A DNA stretch of 35,983 nucleotides from assembly GCA_019428955.1 (NCBI GenBank), contig JAHYJF010000003.1, forward strand, positions 1 through 35,983. Direction: 5' to 3'. The notes beneath the pieces were generated by a model. That model saw only the letters and a program-made list of their open reading frames with translations, made no database searches and was not told the DNA's origin. The position numbers and the translations under genes were made by a program. Below are positions 26,932-35,983 of this stretch, in pieces. Each line of letters begins with the position of its first letter. Within the stretch, counting starts at the first letter, position 1. The stretch is from Burkholderiaceae bacterium. GTDB lineage: Bacteria > Pseudomonadota > Gammaproteobacteria > Burkholderiales > Burkholderiaceae_E.

Positions 26932-27786
26932 ATGTCACCAACCATCGCCCAAGCGATTGCAGACCATGAAGGTGCCCCGCTCGCGCGCCGTGAGGCCGAC
27001 TGGCTGGAGGTGACGCTGAACCGTCCGGCCCAGCACAACCGCATCGACCCCGCCGACATTGACGCGCTGCTGGCGCTGCTCGAGCCCCTGCGCGCCGACC
27101 CGGGAACGACCCGGGGGTTGCTGATCACCGGAGCGGGCGAGCGCAGCTTCAGTTCCGGCTACACGCTCCAGGCGATCGAGACCCGGCTCGACGACCGCCT
27201 CGAGCAGCTCTTCGACACCCTTGAGACCCTGCCATTCGTGACCATCGCCGCACTCAACGGCAGCATCACCGGTGGCGCGACCGACCTGGCGCTGTGCTGC
27301 GACATCCGGATCGGCGTCCCCGGAATCCGGATGTACGTGCCGGCAGCACGCCTCGGGATTCACTACTACTCCGGCGGACTGCGCCGCTACGTCACCCGCC
27401 TCGGACTGTCGGCAACCAGCCGGCTGATGCTCGCCGGGGTGAATATCGACACCGAGGAGATGCTGCGCATCGGCTTTCTCTCGGAAATCATCCCGCGCAG
27501 CGCGCTCGACAAGAGAATCGCGGAGTTGCGCGCAACCATCGCCCAAACCGAACCGGGCGCGGTGGCCGACATGAAACGCCATCTGCTGGCGCTCGCCGCG
27601 GGCGGCAGCAGCGACGAGCGGGTCGCGCTCGAAAGATCGATGTCCGCTGCCCACCAGGCAAGCCTGCGGACCCCGGCCCTGCAGGAGCGGCTCGCGGCGC
27701 TGCTCGGGCGCCCATCGGCCAAGCGCGGCGAAGCTTCCGCAGAGCCGGGTCCGGACCCTCAGGAGGCGACGCGCCGGAACCGGTAG
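26932..27786 (+). CDS. Enoyl-CoA hydratase/isomerase (crotonase) superfamily protein, atypical active site
   Basis: A 284-residue crotonase-fold protein. The two oxyanion-hole regions are present as SFSSGYTLQ (72-80) and NGSITGGATDLALCCD (109-124). The usual first catalytic glutamate of GGGxEL is Asp118 here, and the second glutamate (PE-x2-LG) is Ala138 in PAARLG. It is therefore probably not a standard hydratase; isomerase, thioesterase or decarboxylase-type activity on an acyl-CoA is possible. GGAGG precedes ATG 26932. It is divergent from icmF and may share its control. Its last 28 bp overlap the 3' end of the convergent metW gene, and the C-terminal tail is charged and low in complexity. 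Confidence 0.88.
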   Translation: MSPTIAQAIADHEGAPLARREADWLEVTLNRPAQHNRIDPADIDALLALLEPLRADPGTTRGLLITGAGERSFSSGYTLQAIETRLDDRLEQLFDTLETLPFVTIAALNGSITGGATDLALCCDIRIGVPGIRMYVPAARLGIHYYSGGLRRYVTRLGLSATSRLMLAGVNIDTEEMLRIGFLSEIIPRSALDKRIAELRATIAQTEPGAVADMKRHLLALAAGGSSDERVALERSMSAAHQASLRTPALQERLAALLGRPSAKRGEASAEPGPDPQEATRRNR

Positions 27787-28379
27787 ATCGCCTGGGTGGC
27801 GCGCAGGCCGGCGAGCCAATTGACCGGCTTGCCGTTCTTGAGAAACGCGCTGGCGCTGACCTCATAGCCGAACTTGGCCAGGAAGTCCTCGAAGTCGGGC
27901 AGGGTCGCGAGATGCAGGTTGGGGGTGTTGTACCACTCGTAGGGCATTTCGCGCGACACCGGCATGCGGCCGCGCAGGATCGACCAGGCGTGGGACCAGC
28001 GCCCGAAGTTGGGGAACGATACGATCCCCTCGGCGCCCACTTCGCTCATCTCGCGCAGCACCCGCTCGGTCTGGTGGGTGACCTGGATCGCCATCGAGAG
28101 CACCACCACGTCGAAGCGGCTGGCCGCGAACATCCCCAGCCCGGCCTCGATGTCTCGCTGGATCACATTGACGCCGCGGCGCACGCAGGCAAGCACCGAG
28201 GCGTCGGCGATCTCGACCCCGTAGCCCAGGCAGGCCTTCTCGCGCTGGAGGTGAGCCAGCAATGCGCCATCGCCGCAACCCAGGTCGAGCACCGTGGCGC
28301 CGGGCTTGATCCAGTTGGCGATCACCGCCAGGTCGGGGCGCAGGCGCGGCGTTTCTCCCCGGGCAGCAGCCGAACTCAT
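27759..28379 (-). CDS. metW: Methionine biosynthesis protein MetW
   Basis: A 206-residue class I methyltransferase-fold protein with the SAM-binding motif VLDLGCGDG (residues about 30-38) and the MetW blocks SFPNFGRWSHAW and YEWYNTPNLHL. MetW works with MetX in homoserine acylation for methionine synthesis in many proteobacteria; a methyl transfer reaction has not been established to my knowledge. Its ATG overlaps the metX stop by 4 bp (ATGA), so the two are translationally coupled. Confidence 0.95.
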   Translation of the reverse strand: MSSAAARGETPRLRPDLAVIANWIKPGATVLDLGCGDGALLAHLQREKACLGYGVEIADASVLACVRRGVNVIQRDIEAGLGMFAASRFDVVVLSMAIQVTHQTERVLREMSEVGAEGIVSFPNFGRWSHAWSILRGRMPVSREMPYEWYNTPNLHLATLPDFEDFLAKFGYEVSASAFLKNGKPVNWLAGLRATQAIYRFRRVAS

Positions 28380-29530
28380 CGCCGTCCTCCCAAGCGCGCC
28401 GCGATGCGCTCGAAGTAGGCGCCCAGCAGCGCGTGGTACTGCTCGTCATCGAGCAGGAACGCATCGTGGCCGTGGGGCGCATCGATGGCGGCGTAGGTGA
28501 CGTTGCAGTGATTGGCGACCAGCGCCTCGACGATCTCGCGGCTGCGCTGGGGCGCAAAGCGCCAGTCGGTGGTGAAGGATGCGACCAGGAAATCGGCCCG
28601 CGCCGGCGCCAGCGCCTGTTGCAGGCTGCCGCCGTGGTCGCGTGCCGGATCGAAGTAATCGAGCGCGCGGGTGATCAGCAGGTAGGTATTGGCGTCGAAG
28701 TAGGTCGAGAATTTCTCGCTCTGGTAGCGCAGGTAGGACTCGATTTCGAAATCGACGTCAAAGCTGAAGCTGTACTTTTCGTGGCGCATGGTCCGGCCAA
28801 ATTTCTCGGCCATCGCGTCGTCGGACAGGTAGGTGATGTGGCCGATCATCCGCGCCACCTGCAGGCCACGCCGCGGCACCACGCCGTAACGATAGAAGTG
28901 TCCGCCGTGGAACTCCGGGTCGGTGATGATAGCGCGCCGCGCCACCTCGTCGAAAGCGATGTTCTGCGCCGACAGGCGCGGCGCGGAGGCAATCACAACC
29001 GCGTTGGCAATGCGCAGCGGATAGAGATAACTCCAGGCCAGCGCCTGCATGCCGCCGAGGCTGCCGCCAATCACCGCCGCAAAGCGCTCGATGCCCAGCC
29101 GGTCGGCGAGCAGCGCCTGGGAATGCACCCAGTCCTCGACCGTCGCCACCGGGAAATCCGGCCCGTAGGGCTCGCCGGTGGCCGGGTTGGTCGACCCCGG
29201 CCCGGTGGACCCGAAGCAGCTGCCAAGGTTGTTGACGCCAATGACAAAGAAACGCTCGGTATCAACCGGCTTGCCGGGGCCAATCAGGTTGTCCCACCAG
29301 CCGAGGTTCTCGGGGTCGTCGGCGTAGGTCCCGGCAACATGGTGCGAGGCGTTGAGCGCATGGCAGACCAGCACCGCGTTGTCGCGCGCCGAGTTGAGCT
29401 CGCCATAGGTCTCGTAGGCCAGCTCGTAATTGGCGATCCGACCGCCGCCGCGCAGCGCGAGCTCGTCGTCGAAGCGCATCCGTTGCGCCTGGACCACACC
29501 GACCGAACCTTTGCCGCTATCGCCCACCAC
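28376..29530 (-). CDS. metX: Homoserine O-acyltransferase MetX
   Basis: A 384-residue alpha/beta-hydrolase enzyme that activates homoserine with acetyl- or succinyl-CoA in methionine synthesis. The nucleophile is S157 in GGSLGGMQ; the later catalytic Asp and His lie in the FTTDWRFAP and PHGHDAFL regions. MetX partnered by MetW is often succinyl-specific in proteobacteria, but I cannot settle the donor from the sequence. The start is GTG 29530 or GTG 29527, six or nine bases after the ptsI stop, with only a weak ribosome site; coupling to ptsI is likely. Confidence 0.95.
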   Translation of the reverse strand: MVGDSGKGSVGVVQAQRMRFDDELALRGGGRIANYELAYETYGELNSARDNAVLVCHALNASHHVAGTYADDPENLGWWDNLIGPGKPVDTERFFVIGVNNLGSCFGSTGPGSTNPATGEPYGPDFPVATVEDWVHSQALLADRLGIERFAAVIGGSLGGMQALAWSYLYPLRIANAVVIASAPRLSAQNIAFDEVARRAIITDPEFHGGHFYRYGVVPRRGLQVARMIGHITYLSDDAMAEKFGRTMRHEKYSFSFDVDFEIESYLRYQSEKFSTYFDANTYLLITRALDYFDPARDHGGSLQQALAPARADFLVASFTTDWRFAPQRSREIVEALVANHCNVTYAAIDAPHGHDAFLLDDEQYHALLGAYFERIAARLGGRR

Positions 29531-29536
29531 TGCCGC

Positions 29537-31276
<1,740 letters not shown>

Positions 31277-31287
31277 CCAGGAAGCGT

Positions 31288-31366
31288 GCGCCGGACCATC
31301 CGGCGCGACCTTCGAGCCGATAGCTTAGCCGATCGCCGTGCCGGTCCCGACCGGAACCCTGCTATC
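31288..31366 (-). promoter_or_regulatory. Two hairpins in the ptsH-ptsI intercistronic gap
   Basis: In transcript order, GATAGC/GCTATC arms (31366-31361 with 31324-31319) enclose a CCGGTC/GACCGG stem (31341-31354), then an 8-bp perfect stem GCGCCGGA/TCCGGCGC with a 3-nt loop (31288-31306) ends 11 bases before the ptsI ATG at 31276. The second could cover the ptsI start region or mark an RNA processing site. No U-tract follows either stem. Confidence 0.5.
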
Positions 31367-31383
31367 GACCACGAATACCTTTC

Positions 31384-31668
31384 TCACTGCGCCTCACCCT
31401 CGCCGTCTTCATCGAAGCCGGCGGCAAACAGCTCGCAGACCGCCACCAGGGCGGCCGCTTCATCGGGACCATCGGCCTCGACCAGCAGCGTGCTGCCCTT
31501 GGCCGCCGCCAGCATCATCACCCCCATGATGCTCTTGGCATTGATCCGCCGACCCTTGCAGCTCAGCCATATCTCCGCCTGAAACTGCCCCGCCAGCCGG
31601 GTCAGTTTGGCCGAAGGCCGGGCATGCAGACCGAGCCGGTTGACCACCATCGTCTCGGCTTCAAGCAT
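31384..31668 (-). CDS. ptsH: Phosphocarrier protein HPr
   Basis: A 94-residue HPr. The phosphoacceptor is H15 in GLHARPS and a serine stands at the regulatory position S46 (INAKSIMGVMML), as in HPrs controlled by HPr kinase; that kinase gene is not in this window. A short acidic C-terminal tail extends the usual 85-90 residues. The ATG at 31668 overlaps the end of the IIA gene by 8 bp. Confidence 0.96.
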   Translation of the reverse strand: MLEAETMVVNRLGLHARPSAKLTRLAGQFQAEIWLSCKGRRINAKSIMGVMMLAAAKGSTLLVEADGPDEAAALVAVCELFAAGFDEDGEGEAQ

Positions 31669-32098
31669 CGTCTCGCCCGCTTCCGTCCTCTCCCTGCTGA
31701 CTGTATTGCTCCAGGCCGAGTTCGATGACGGCGCCACGCCCGGCATCGATGAGCAGGTCCACCAGTTCGGGCAGGTCCGCCCCGCGGCGGCGCCCCAGAG
31801 CCTTCACCAGCATCGGCAGGCTCACGCCCGAGATCACCGCCACCTGGCGCAGGCACGCCAGGCGGGTGGCGATCCGCGCCGGCGTGGCGCCGTAGAGATC
31901 GGTGAACACCACCGCACCGCCGCCATCGTTGGTGCGAGCCAGCAGGTAGCGCGCCGCCTCCAGAGCCGCCTCAGGGTCCTCGTCCGGAATCACATCGAGC
32001 GCCGCGAACTGCTTGGGCAATTCGCCGAAGACGTGCCGAGTGCAGTTGACCAGCGCCGTGGCCAGCGGCGCATGGGCGATGACCAGCACGCTGATCAT
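31661..32098 (-). CDS. PTS IIA component, mannose (ManX) family
   Basis: A 145-residue IIA-Man-type protein with the phosphorylatable histidine H9 in VIAHAPLA and the TDLYGATPARIA segment typical of the family. No IIB, IIC or IID gene is present, so in this operon it is likely a regulatory acceptor rather than part of a sugar permease, as in other betaproteobacteria. The ATG overlaps the gshB stop by 4 bp (ATGA). Confidence 0.93.
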   Translation of the reverse strand: MISVLVIAHAPLATALVNCTRHVFGELPKQFAALDVIPDEDPEAALEAARYLLARTNDGGGAVVFTDLYGATPARIATRLACLRQVAVISGVSLPMLVKALGRRRGADLPELVDLLIDAGRGAVIELGLEQYSQQGEDGSGRDDA

Positions 32099-33042
32099 CG
32101 CGCGACCGCCGCCTCCAGCGCCGTGACGAATTGTGCGGCGACGTCGTAGCCAGTCTGCTGGGTGATTTCCTGGAAACAGGTCGGGCTGGTGACATTGATT
32201 TCGGTCAGGCATCCCCCGATCACGTCGAGCCCGACCAGCAGCAAGCCGCGCTCCCACAGCGGCTGGGCGAGCGCCTCGGCGATCTCGCGGTCACGCGCCG
32301 ACAGTGGCTGGGCGCGGGCGGTGCCGCCGGCGGCCAGGTTGCCGCGCGACTCACCTTCTTGCGGGATGCGAGCCAGGCAGAAGGGCACCACCGCGCCAGC
32401 AATCAGCAGGATGCGCTTGTCGCCTGCGCTGATCTCGGGGAGGTAGCGCTGCGCCATCACCGAGCGCGCGCCAAACTGGTTCATGGTCTCGATGATCACC
32501 GACAGGTTGGCATCGCCCTCGCGCGCCTGGAAGATCGAGGTGCCACCCATGCCGTCGAGCAGCTTGAAGATCGCCTGCCCATGTTCCTTGACAAAGGCAC
32601 GCAGCCGCTTGGGATCGCGGGTGACTATGGTCTGGGCCGCAAACTGCGGGAATTCGGTGATTGCCAGCTTCTCGTTGTGATCGCGGATCGCGCGTGGATC
32701 GTTGAACACCCGCGCACCCTGCGCCACGGCGCGTTCGAGCAGCATCGTCGCGTAAAGGTACTCGAGGTCGAAGGGCGGGTCCTTGCGCATCAGCGTCGCG
32801 TCGAAGTGCTGCAGCGGCTGTTCGTCAGGATCAGCCAGCCGGTACCAGTCGTCGTGGCCCATGCCCTGGAGTTCCAGTCTGGTAGCCGCGACGCAGACTT
32901 GCGCGCCATCGAACCACAATTCGCCCGGCCCGCAGACGTGAATCTCGTGACCACGCTCGCCGGCGGCAACCATCATGGCGTAGCTGGTGTCCTTGTAGGT
33001 CTTGATCTGCGGCAGCGGATCGAGAATGAGCAGGACGCGCAT
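32095..33042 (-). CDS. gshB: Glutathione synthetase
   Basis: A 315-residue ATP-grasp enzyme joining gamma-glutamylcysteine and glycine. The N-terminus RVLLILDPLPQIKTYKDTSYAMM, the RKDPPFDLEYLYAT block, the ATP-grasp loop LLDGMGGTSIF and the C-terminal INVTSPTCFQEI block are all family hallmarks. AAGGAG lies six bases before ATG 33042. It is the first gene of the gshB-IIA-ptsH-ptsI-metX-metW operon; no gshA is adjacent. Confidence 0.97.
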   Translation of the reverse strand: MRVLLILDPLPQIKTYKDTSYAMMVAAGERGHEIHVCGPGELWFDGAQVCVAATRLELQGMGHDDWYRLADPDEQPLQHFDATLMRKDPPFDLEYLYATMLLERAVAQGARVFNDPRAIRDHNEKLAITEFPQFAAQTIVTRDPKRLRAFVKEHGQAIFKLLDGMGGTSIFQAREGDANLSVIIETMNQFGARSVMAQRYLPEISAGDKRILLIAGAVVPFCLARIPQEGESRGNLAAGGTARAQPLSARDREIAEALAQPLWERGLLLVGLDVIGGCLTEINVTSPTCFQEITQQTGYDVAAQFVTALEAAVAR

Positions 33043-33454
33043 CGGCGGCTCCTTCGAACGGCGGAAATCCGGGCGGCAATCTGGTGCTTCGCCCCGGTCG
33101 TGCGCACGCGCTGGGTGCGAGCCGCGATTTTAGCCCAGCACGCCGCCGGAACCGCGAATGGAAATGGGAGAAGGCCACGGAGGCGGTCAGCAGTGGCGCC
33201 CGGCTGCCAGGCGTTGGGGCAGGCCACGGTCGGACCCGTCGCGAGGCACCTAGGACCACAACGCAGCAGTTGACGGTTGCGCCGCCTCAGGAGATCGGAA
33301 CCGCCTCGACCTACGATCCGCAAGTTATCAGCCGATCAACTGGCTCTGATAAAAGGGGCAGTTCATTTCGAGCGGGCGATGGCAAGTAGAGTAATTGATT
33401 GGATAAAAGTCAATATTTTGTAACTTTGGCGGAAATATTTCATCCGAATATATT
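33043..33454. other. Non-coding 412-bp stretch with a GC shift
   Basis: I find no supported gene here. The left part is the gshB leader, with a possible minus-strand -10 TAAAAT at 33132-33127 but no clear -35. From about 33340 rightwards the DNA turns visibly AT-rich. A TTATCAG/CTGATAA dyad (33325-33352) lies near the transition. Two 10-bp palindromes, GAAATATTTC (33432-33441) and GAATATATTC (33446-33455), are enclosed by TGGCG/CGCCA arms at 33427-33431 and 33461-33465, and may form the transcript end of the ABC cassette. Confidence 0.6.
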
Positions 33455-34156
33455 CTATATCGCCAGATATTCCTTCATGATATTAGAGTTCGACAGCTCA
33501 TGAGGAGACCCTTCTGCCACTATACCGCCCTTTTCTATTATCAAACACCGTTTTGCCATCTTAAATACCATGGGCACATTCTGCTCGACTATTATGATAG
33601 TCATTTTCTGGCGTTGATTAATTTCTACCAAGATCTCTGCGATCTGCGCAACAATCGATGGCATTATGCCATCCGAAGGTTCATCGAGCAGCATAAGCGT
33701 GGGATTGGCCATAAGCCCTCGCCCAATAGCTAACATCTGTTGCTCTCCTCCGCTCATCGTACCGGCTTGTTGACCCATTCGCTCCTCTAAGCGCGGGAAA
33801 TAGCCAAATACTTCACTTAGGCGATCTTTGTCGCCACGACCTGCAGCAATTCGCCCCATCTCCAGATTCTCAGCAACTGTCATCTGTGGGAATACGCCGC
33901 GTCCTTGCACAATCGTCGTGAATCCACATCTTGCCCGTTCGTAAGGCTTCAAGGCAGTGACGTCTTGTCCCTCGAAAGAGATGGAGCCCACGGATGGCTT
34001 AATTAGGCCAGCCAAACACCGGATCAAGGTTGTCTTGCCCATTCCGTTTCGGCCGAGAATTCCTATTATTTCACCAGCGCCGACGCGAAATGAAACATCA
34101 CGTAGTACAGTGATGTCTCCGTAACCAGCTGTCAAATTGTCAGCTTTTAGAGCCAA
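33455..34156 (-). CDS. ABC transporter ATPase, LivF/UrtE-like
   Basis: A 233-residue ATPase of the branched-chain/urea-amide uptake family with Walker A GRNGMGKTT (GRNG is frequent in UrtE/AmiF-like members), signature MSGGEQQM and Walker B LMLLDEP. The first in-frame start that fits the conserved N-terminus is a TTG at 34156; no good Shine-Dalgarno is seen, and translation may be coupled to the upstream gene three bases away. Codon use is clearly richer in A/T than in the genes left of 33 kb. It is the last gene of the cassette. Confidence 0.9.
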   Translation of the reverse strand: MALKADNLTAGYGDITVLRDVSFRVGAGEIIGILGRNGMGKTTLIRCLAGLIKPSVGSISFEGQDVTALKPYERARCGFTTIVQGRGVFPQMTVAENLEMGRIAAGRGDKDRLSEVFGYFPRLEERMGQQAGTMSGGEQQMLAIGRGLMANPTLMLLDEPSDGIMPSIVAQIAEILVEINQRQKMTIIIVEQNVPMVFKMAKRCLIIEKGGIVAEGSPHELSNSNIMKEYLAI

Positions 34157-34159
34157 TTT

Positions 34160-34879
34160 CTAGTGCCCAAGATAACTATCGCGCACCATTTCATTGCGCG
34201 AGATTTCGTCGTAATTACCGTGGGCAACAACTCGCCCCATGTGTAGAACGGTGATCGGAGCTTCCAGGTCGCGTATGAAATTAATGTCGTGCTCTATGAT
34301 GATCGCCGATAAGGACAGTTCCTGAGCGAGCGACCGCACCAGTTCTCCGGTGGAATGCGTTTCCTCGGCCGTCATACCAGCGGTAGGTTCATCTAGCAAC
34401 ATCAAGTCGGCATCGTTGCCGATGAGCAGTCCCACCTCCAGCCACTGCCTCTGACCGTGGGATAGCATCGAAGTGAGTTGGTGAGTTTGTTCTGAGAGCC
34501 GCACTAGTTCGAGCACTTCGCGCACACGTGCATGACGGCGATGTTTGGGACGCGAGGTCCCGAGTACCGCAAGCTCGATGTTTTCGTAAACAGTTAGACG
34601 ATTGAACACGGAAGGGGTCTGGAATTTGCGAGCGATCCCGAGTCGCGCGCGTTCAACCAACGGCATCTTTGTAATATCTTCACCGCGAAACCATACGTGG
34701 CCGGAAGTGGGCTGCAGGTGTCCGGAAATCATGCTCAAGAAGGTGGTCTTACCAGCGCCATTGGGTCCGATTACGCAGCGAATCTCACCAGCGAAAATTT
34801 CAAAGTCCACATCCTCGTTGGCCGTAAGCCCCTTGAATCGCTTGGTAAGGTGTTCGGTGCGTAGCAATTGGGCGGCCAT
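34160..34879 (-). CDS. ABC transporter ATPase, LivG/UrtD-like
   Basis: A 239-residue ATPase with Walker A GPNGAGKTT, the Q-loop segment ARKFQTPSVF, an LSHGQRQWLEVG signature (UrtD-type, in place of LSYGxQR) and Walker B LMLLDEPTAGMT. These features favour a urea or short-chain amide transporter over a true leucine system. It pairs with the next ATPase and the permease genes as one operon, with 3-4 bp gaps. Confidence 0.92.
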   Translation of the reverse strand: MAAQLLRTEHLTKRFKGLTANEDVDFEIFAGEIRCVIGPNGAGKTTFLSMISGHLQPTSGHVWFRGEDITKMPLVERARLGIARKFQTPSVFNRLTVYENIELAVLGTSRPKHRRHARVREVLELVRLSEQTHQLTSMLSHGQRQWLEVGLLIGNDADLMLLDEPTAGMTAEETHSTGELVRSLAQELSLSAIIIEHDINFIRDLEAPITVLHMGRVVAHGNYDEISRNEMVRDSYLGH

Positions 34880-34883
34880 GTGA

Positions 34884-35900
34884 TCAGCCCCCTATGCGCG
34901 CCGAGAAACGATTCACCGCTCCCGCAATACCGCCACGGAAGAATGCGACCACGACGACGAACGACACTCCGAGCACCAGCTGCCAATATTGCGGTGTAAC
35001 TGCGCTAAGAGCGTTAGATAAGGACGAGACCAGAATCCCACCCAATAAAGCGCCAAGAAGAGAACTGCGGCCCGCGATCGCCACCCAAACCACTACCTCT
35101 GTGGAAAACAGGACGCCCGCCAAGGATGGTGCCACGAAGGCTGCGTGGGTACCGTATAGTGCCCCAGCCAGGCATGCGATGCCCGCCGAGATCGCAAAGG
35201 TCGCTGTCTTGTATAGAGGGACCTTAAAGCCGAGAGACTGGGTGCGATCCTCGTTTTCCCGTATACCAGCAAGGACCTTGCCGAATTTCGCTCGGGTGAT
35301 CCAGCGGAGGAAGAAATAGGCCACCGCTACAAAAACCAGTATCACGTAGTAGATGCTCTCGTCCGACTCTAGTGGTAACTTCCACTCCCAGAGCGAGAGT
35401 TCCATACGTGGAATGAACATCCCGTTCCAGCCCCCGGTGATCTGTGATTGCCCCACGGCAATCTGCTCAACAATTATTGAAAGCGCTAACGTAACAATCA
35501 CGAAGTACGAGTCGCGCACTCCAGCGCTGAACAAAAAGTAACCTACGCCACCGGCAATTACGATGCCGACCACCATGCTGATGAACAGTCCAAGATAGGC
35601 CGCGTTTATCCCGAGCTCACCGGCGTGTTGGATGCATAGGCCCATGGTGTAGGCGCCCAGCGCGAAGAAACCGGCTTGCCCGAAGCTCAGCATGCCGCAG
35701 AAACCCCAGACAAGGGCAAGCGACATAGCTAGGACACCGAACAGCATGTACTGCGGAAGAATGTAGATCACGTACCCGGATATCAGGAGTGGCAGACTCG
35801 TTAGAAGTCCAAATACGATGATTGCGACCACTGGTTCGCGCAACAACCGAGCCCGCAGTAGCAGTCCAGGATGTGCGTGTGGTTTCCGCGCCTCTTTCAT
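34884..35900 (-). CDS. ABC transporter permease, LivM/UrtC-like
   Basis: A 338-residue inner-membrane permease with eight to ten hydrophobic segments. The LivM/UrtC blocks ALVWGFCGMLSFGQAGFFALGAY, the IRENEDRTQSLGFKVPLYK cytoplasmic loop and SLAGVLFSTEVVVWVAIAGR are present; the last is most like UrtC. ATG 35900 overlaps the stop of the preceding permease gene by 3 bp (ATGA). It supplies one half of the membrane channel; the periplasmic binding protein is not in the window. Confidence 0.92.
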   Translation of the reverse strand: MKEARKPHAHPGLLLRARLLREPVVAIIVFGLLTSLPLLISGYVIYILPQYMLFGVLAMSLALVWGFCGMLSFGQAGFFALGAYTMGLCIQHAGELGINAAYLGLFISMVVGIVIAGGVGYFLFSAGVRDSYFVIVTLALSIIVEQIAVGQSQITGGWNGMFIPRMELSLWEWKLPLESDESIYYVILVFVAVAYFFLRWITRAKFGKVLAGIRENEDRTQSLGFKVPLYKTATFAISAGIACLAGALYGTHAAFVAPSLAGVLFSTEVVVWVAIAGRSSLLGALLGGILVSSLSNALSAVTPQYWQLVLGVSFVVVVAFFRGGIAGAVNRFSARIGG

Positions 35901-35983
35901 CGGTTGGTCACCACTCCCTGGGGACGAAAACGCAGGATCAGGATAGCCAGCGCGAACACGATCGTTTGTGCCACAACCTGGCT
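35897..35983 (-). CDS. ABC transporter permease, LivH/UrtB-like, C-terminal end only
   Basis: The last 28 codons of a gene entering from the right edge read SQVVAQTIVFALAILILRFR and then PQGVVTNR before TGA. A final membrane helix followed by an R-PQG tail is typical of LivH/UrtB permeases. Its stop overlaps the start of the next permease gene. Confidence 0.8.
   Translation of the reverse strand, partial: SQVVAQTIVFALAILILRFRPQGVVTNR

Noticed and set aside
33277..33423. A 48-codon plus-strand frame from TTG 33277 to TAA 33423 whose second half looks protein-like
   Set aside because: It has no Shine-Dalgarno and no recognised family, and spans the composition change. It could be the tail of a lost gene, but I cannot support it as one.
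33325..33465. Dyads at the composition boundary considered as insertion-sequence ends
   Set aside because: No transposase, matching terminal repeat pair or direct repeat is visible on both sides of the cassette within the window.

Overview
The window reads as a chromosomal segment of a high-GC proteobacterium, most likely a betaproteobacterium. The clues are the gshB - ManX-type IIA - ptsH - ptsI order, the metX-metW pair, a fused isobutyryl-CoA mutase, and a Liv-type ABC ATPase behind a long-chain acyl-CoA synthetase. This placement is inference from gene content; no marker gene is present. I see no tRNA, rRNA, CRISPR array or intact insertion sequence.

Layout. 1-4.1 kb: acyl-CoA activation and beta-oxidation (LivG-like ATPase, acyl-CoA synthetase, 3-hydroxyacyl-CoA dehydrogenase) around a Crp/Fnr-type regulator with a fourfold ATG repeat at its start. 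4.2-5.6 kb: a secreted haem protein of the ethylbenzene-dehydrogenase haem-subunit type, ending in a textbook terminator. 5.7-9.5 kb: a PLP-dependent dehydratase, the stress kinase SrkA and the ribosome factor EttA. 9.5-12.4 kb: a cytoplasmic (catabolic-type) reductive dehalogenase homologue divergent from an orphan LuxR-type response regulator. 12.4-16.0 kb: an SDR, glutathione reductase, a UPF0149 protein and a frameshifted beta-carbonic anhydrase. 16.1-19.2 kb: a UvrD-like helicase under a probable LexA box, and a tandem universal stress protein.

19.2-20.9 kb is a decayed ornithine/arginine catabolic locus: an Lrp-type regulator and an ornithine aminotransferase have both lost their 5' ends, apparently in one deletion, and an amidinotransferase has lost its 3' half. 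20.9-27.8 kb holds an unusual SRPBCC-GST fusion, a Tat-type secreted protein with an in-frame TGA near its start, fused IcmF, and a divergent enoyl-CoA hydratase-like protein. A perfect 20-bp palindrome lies between the last two.

27.8-33.0 kb is one dense minus-strand operon (gshB, IIA-Man, ptsH, ptsI, metX, metW) joining glutathione synthesis, a permease-less regulatory PTS and methionine synthesis. 33.0-33.45 kb is non-coding and marks a visible drop in GC. 33.45-35.98 kb carries a urea/amide-type branched-chain ABC transporter cassette with different codon use, running off the right edge.

The most notable items are the reductive dehalogenase with its adjacent regulator, the icmF palindrome, the LexA box, the ATG repeat, and a series of coding disruptions that are either genome decay or consensus errors. 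I found no clearly new multi-gene defence or mobile system.
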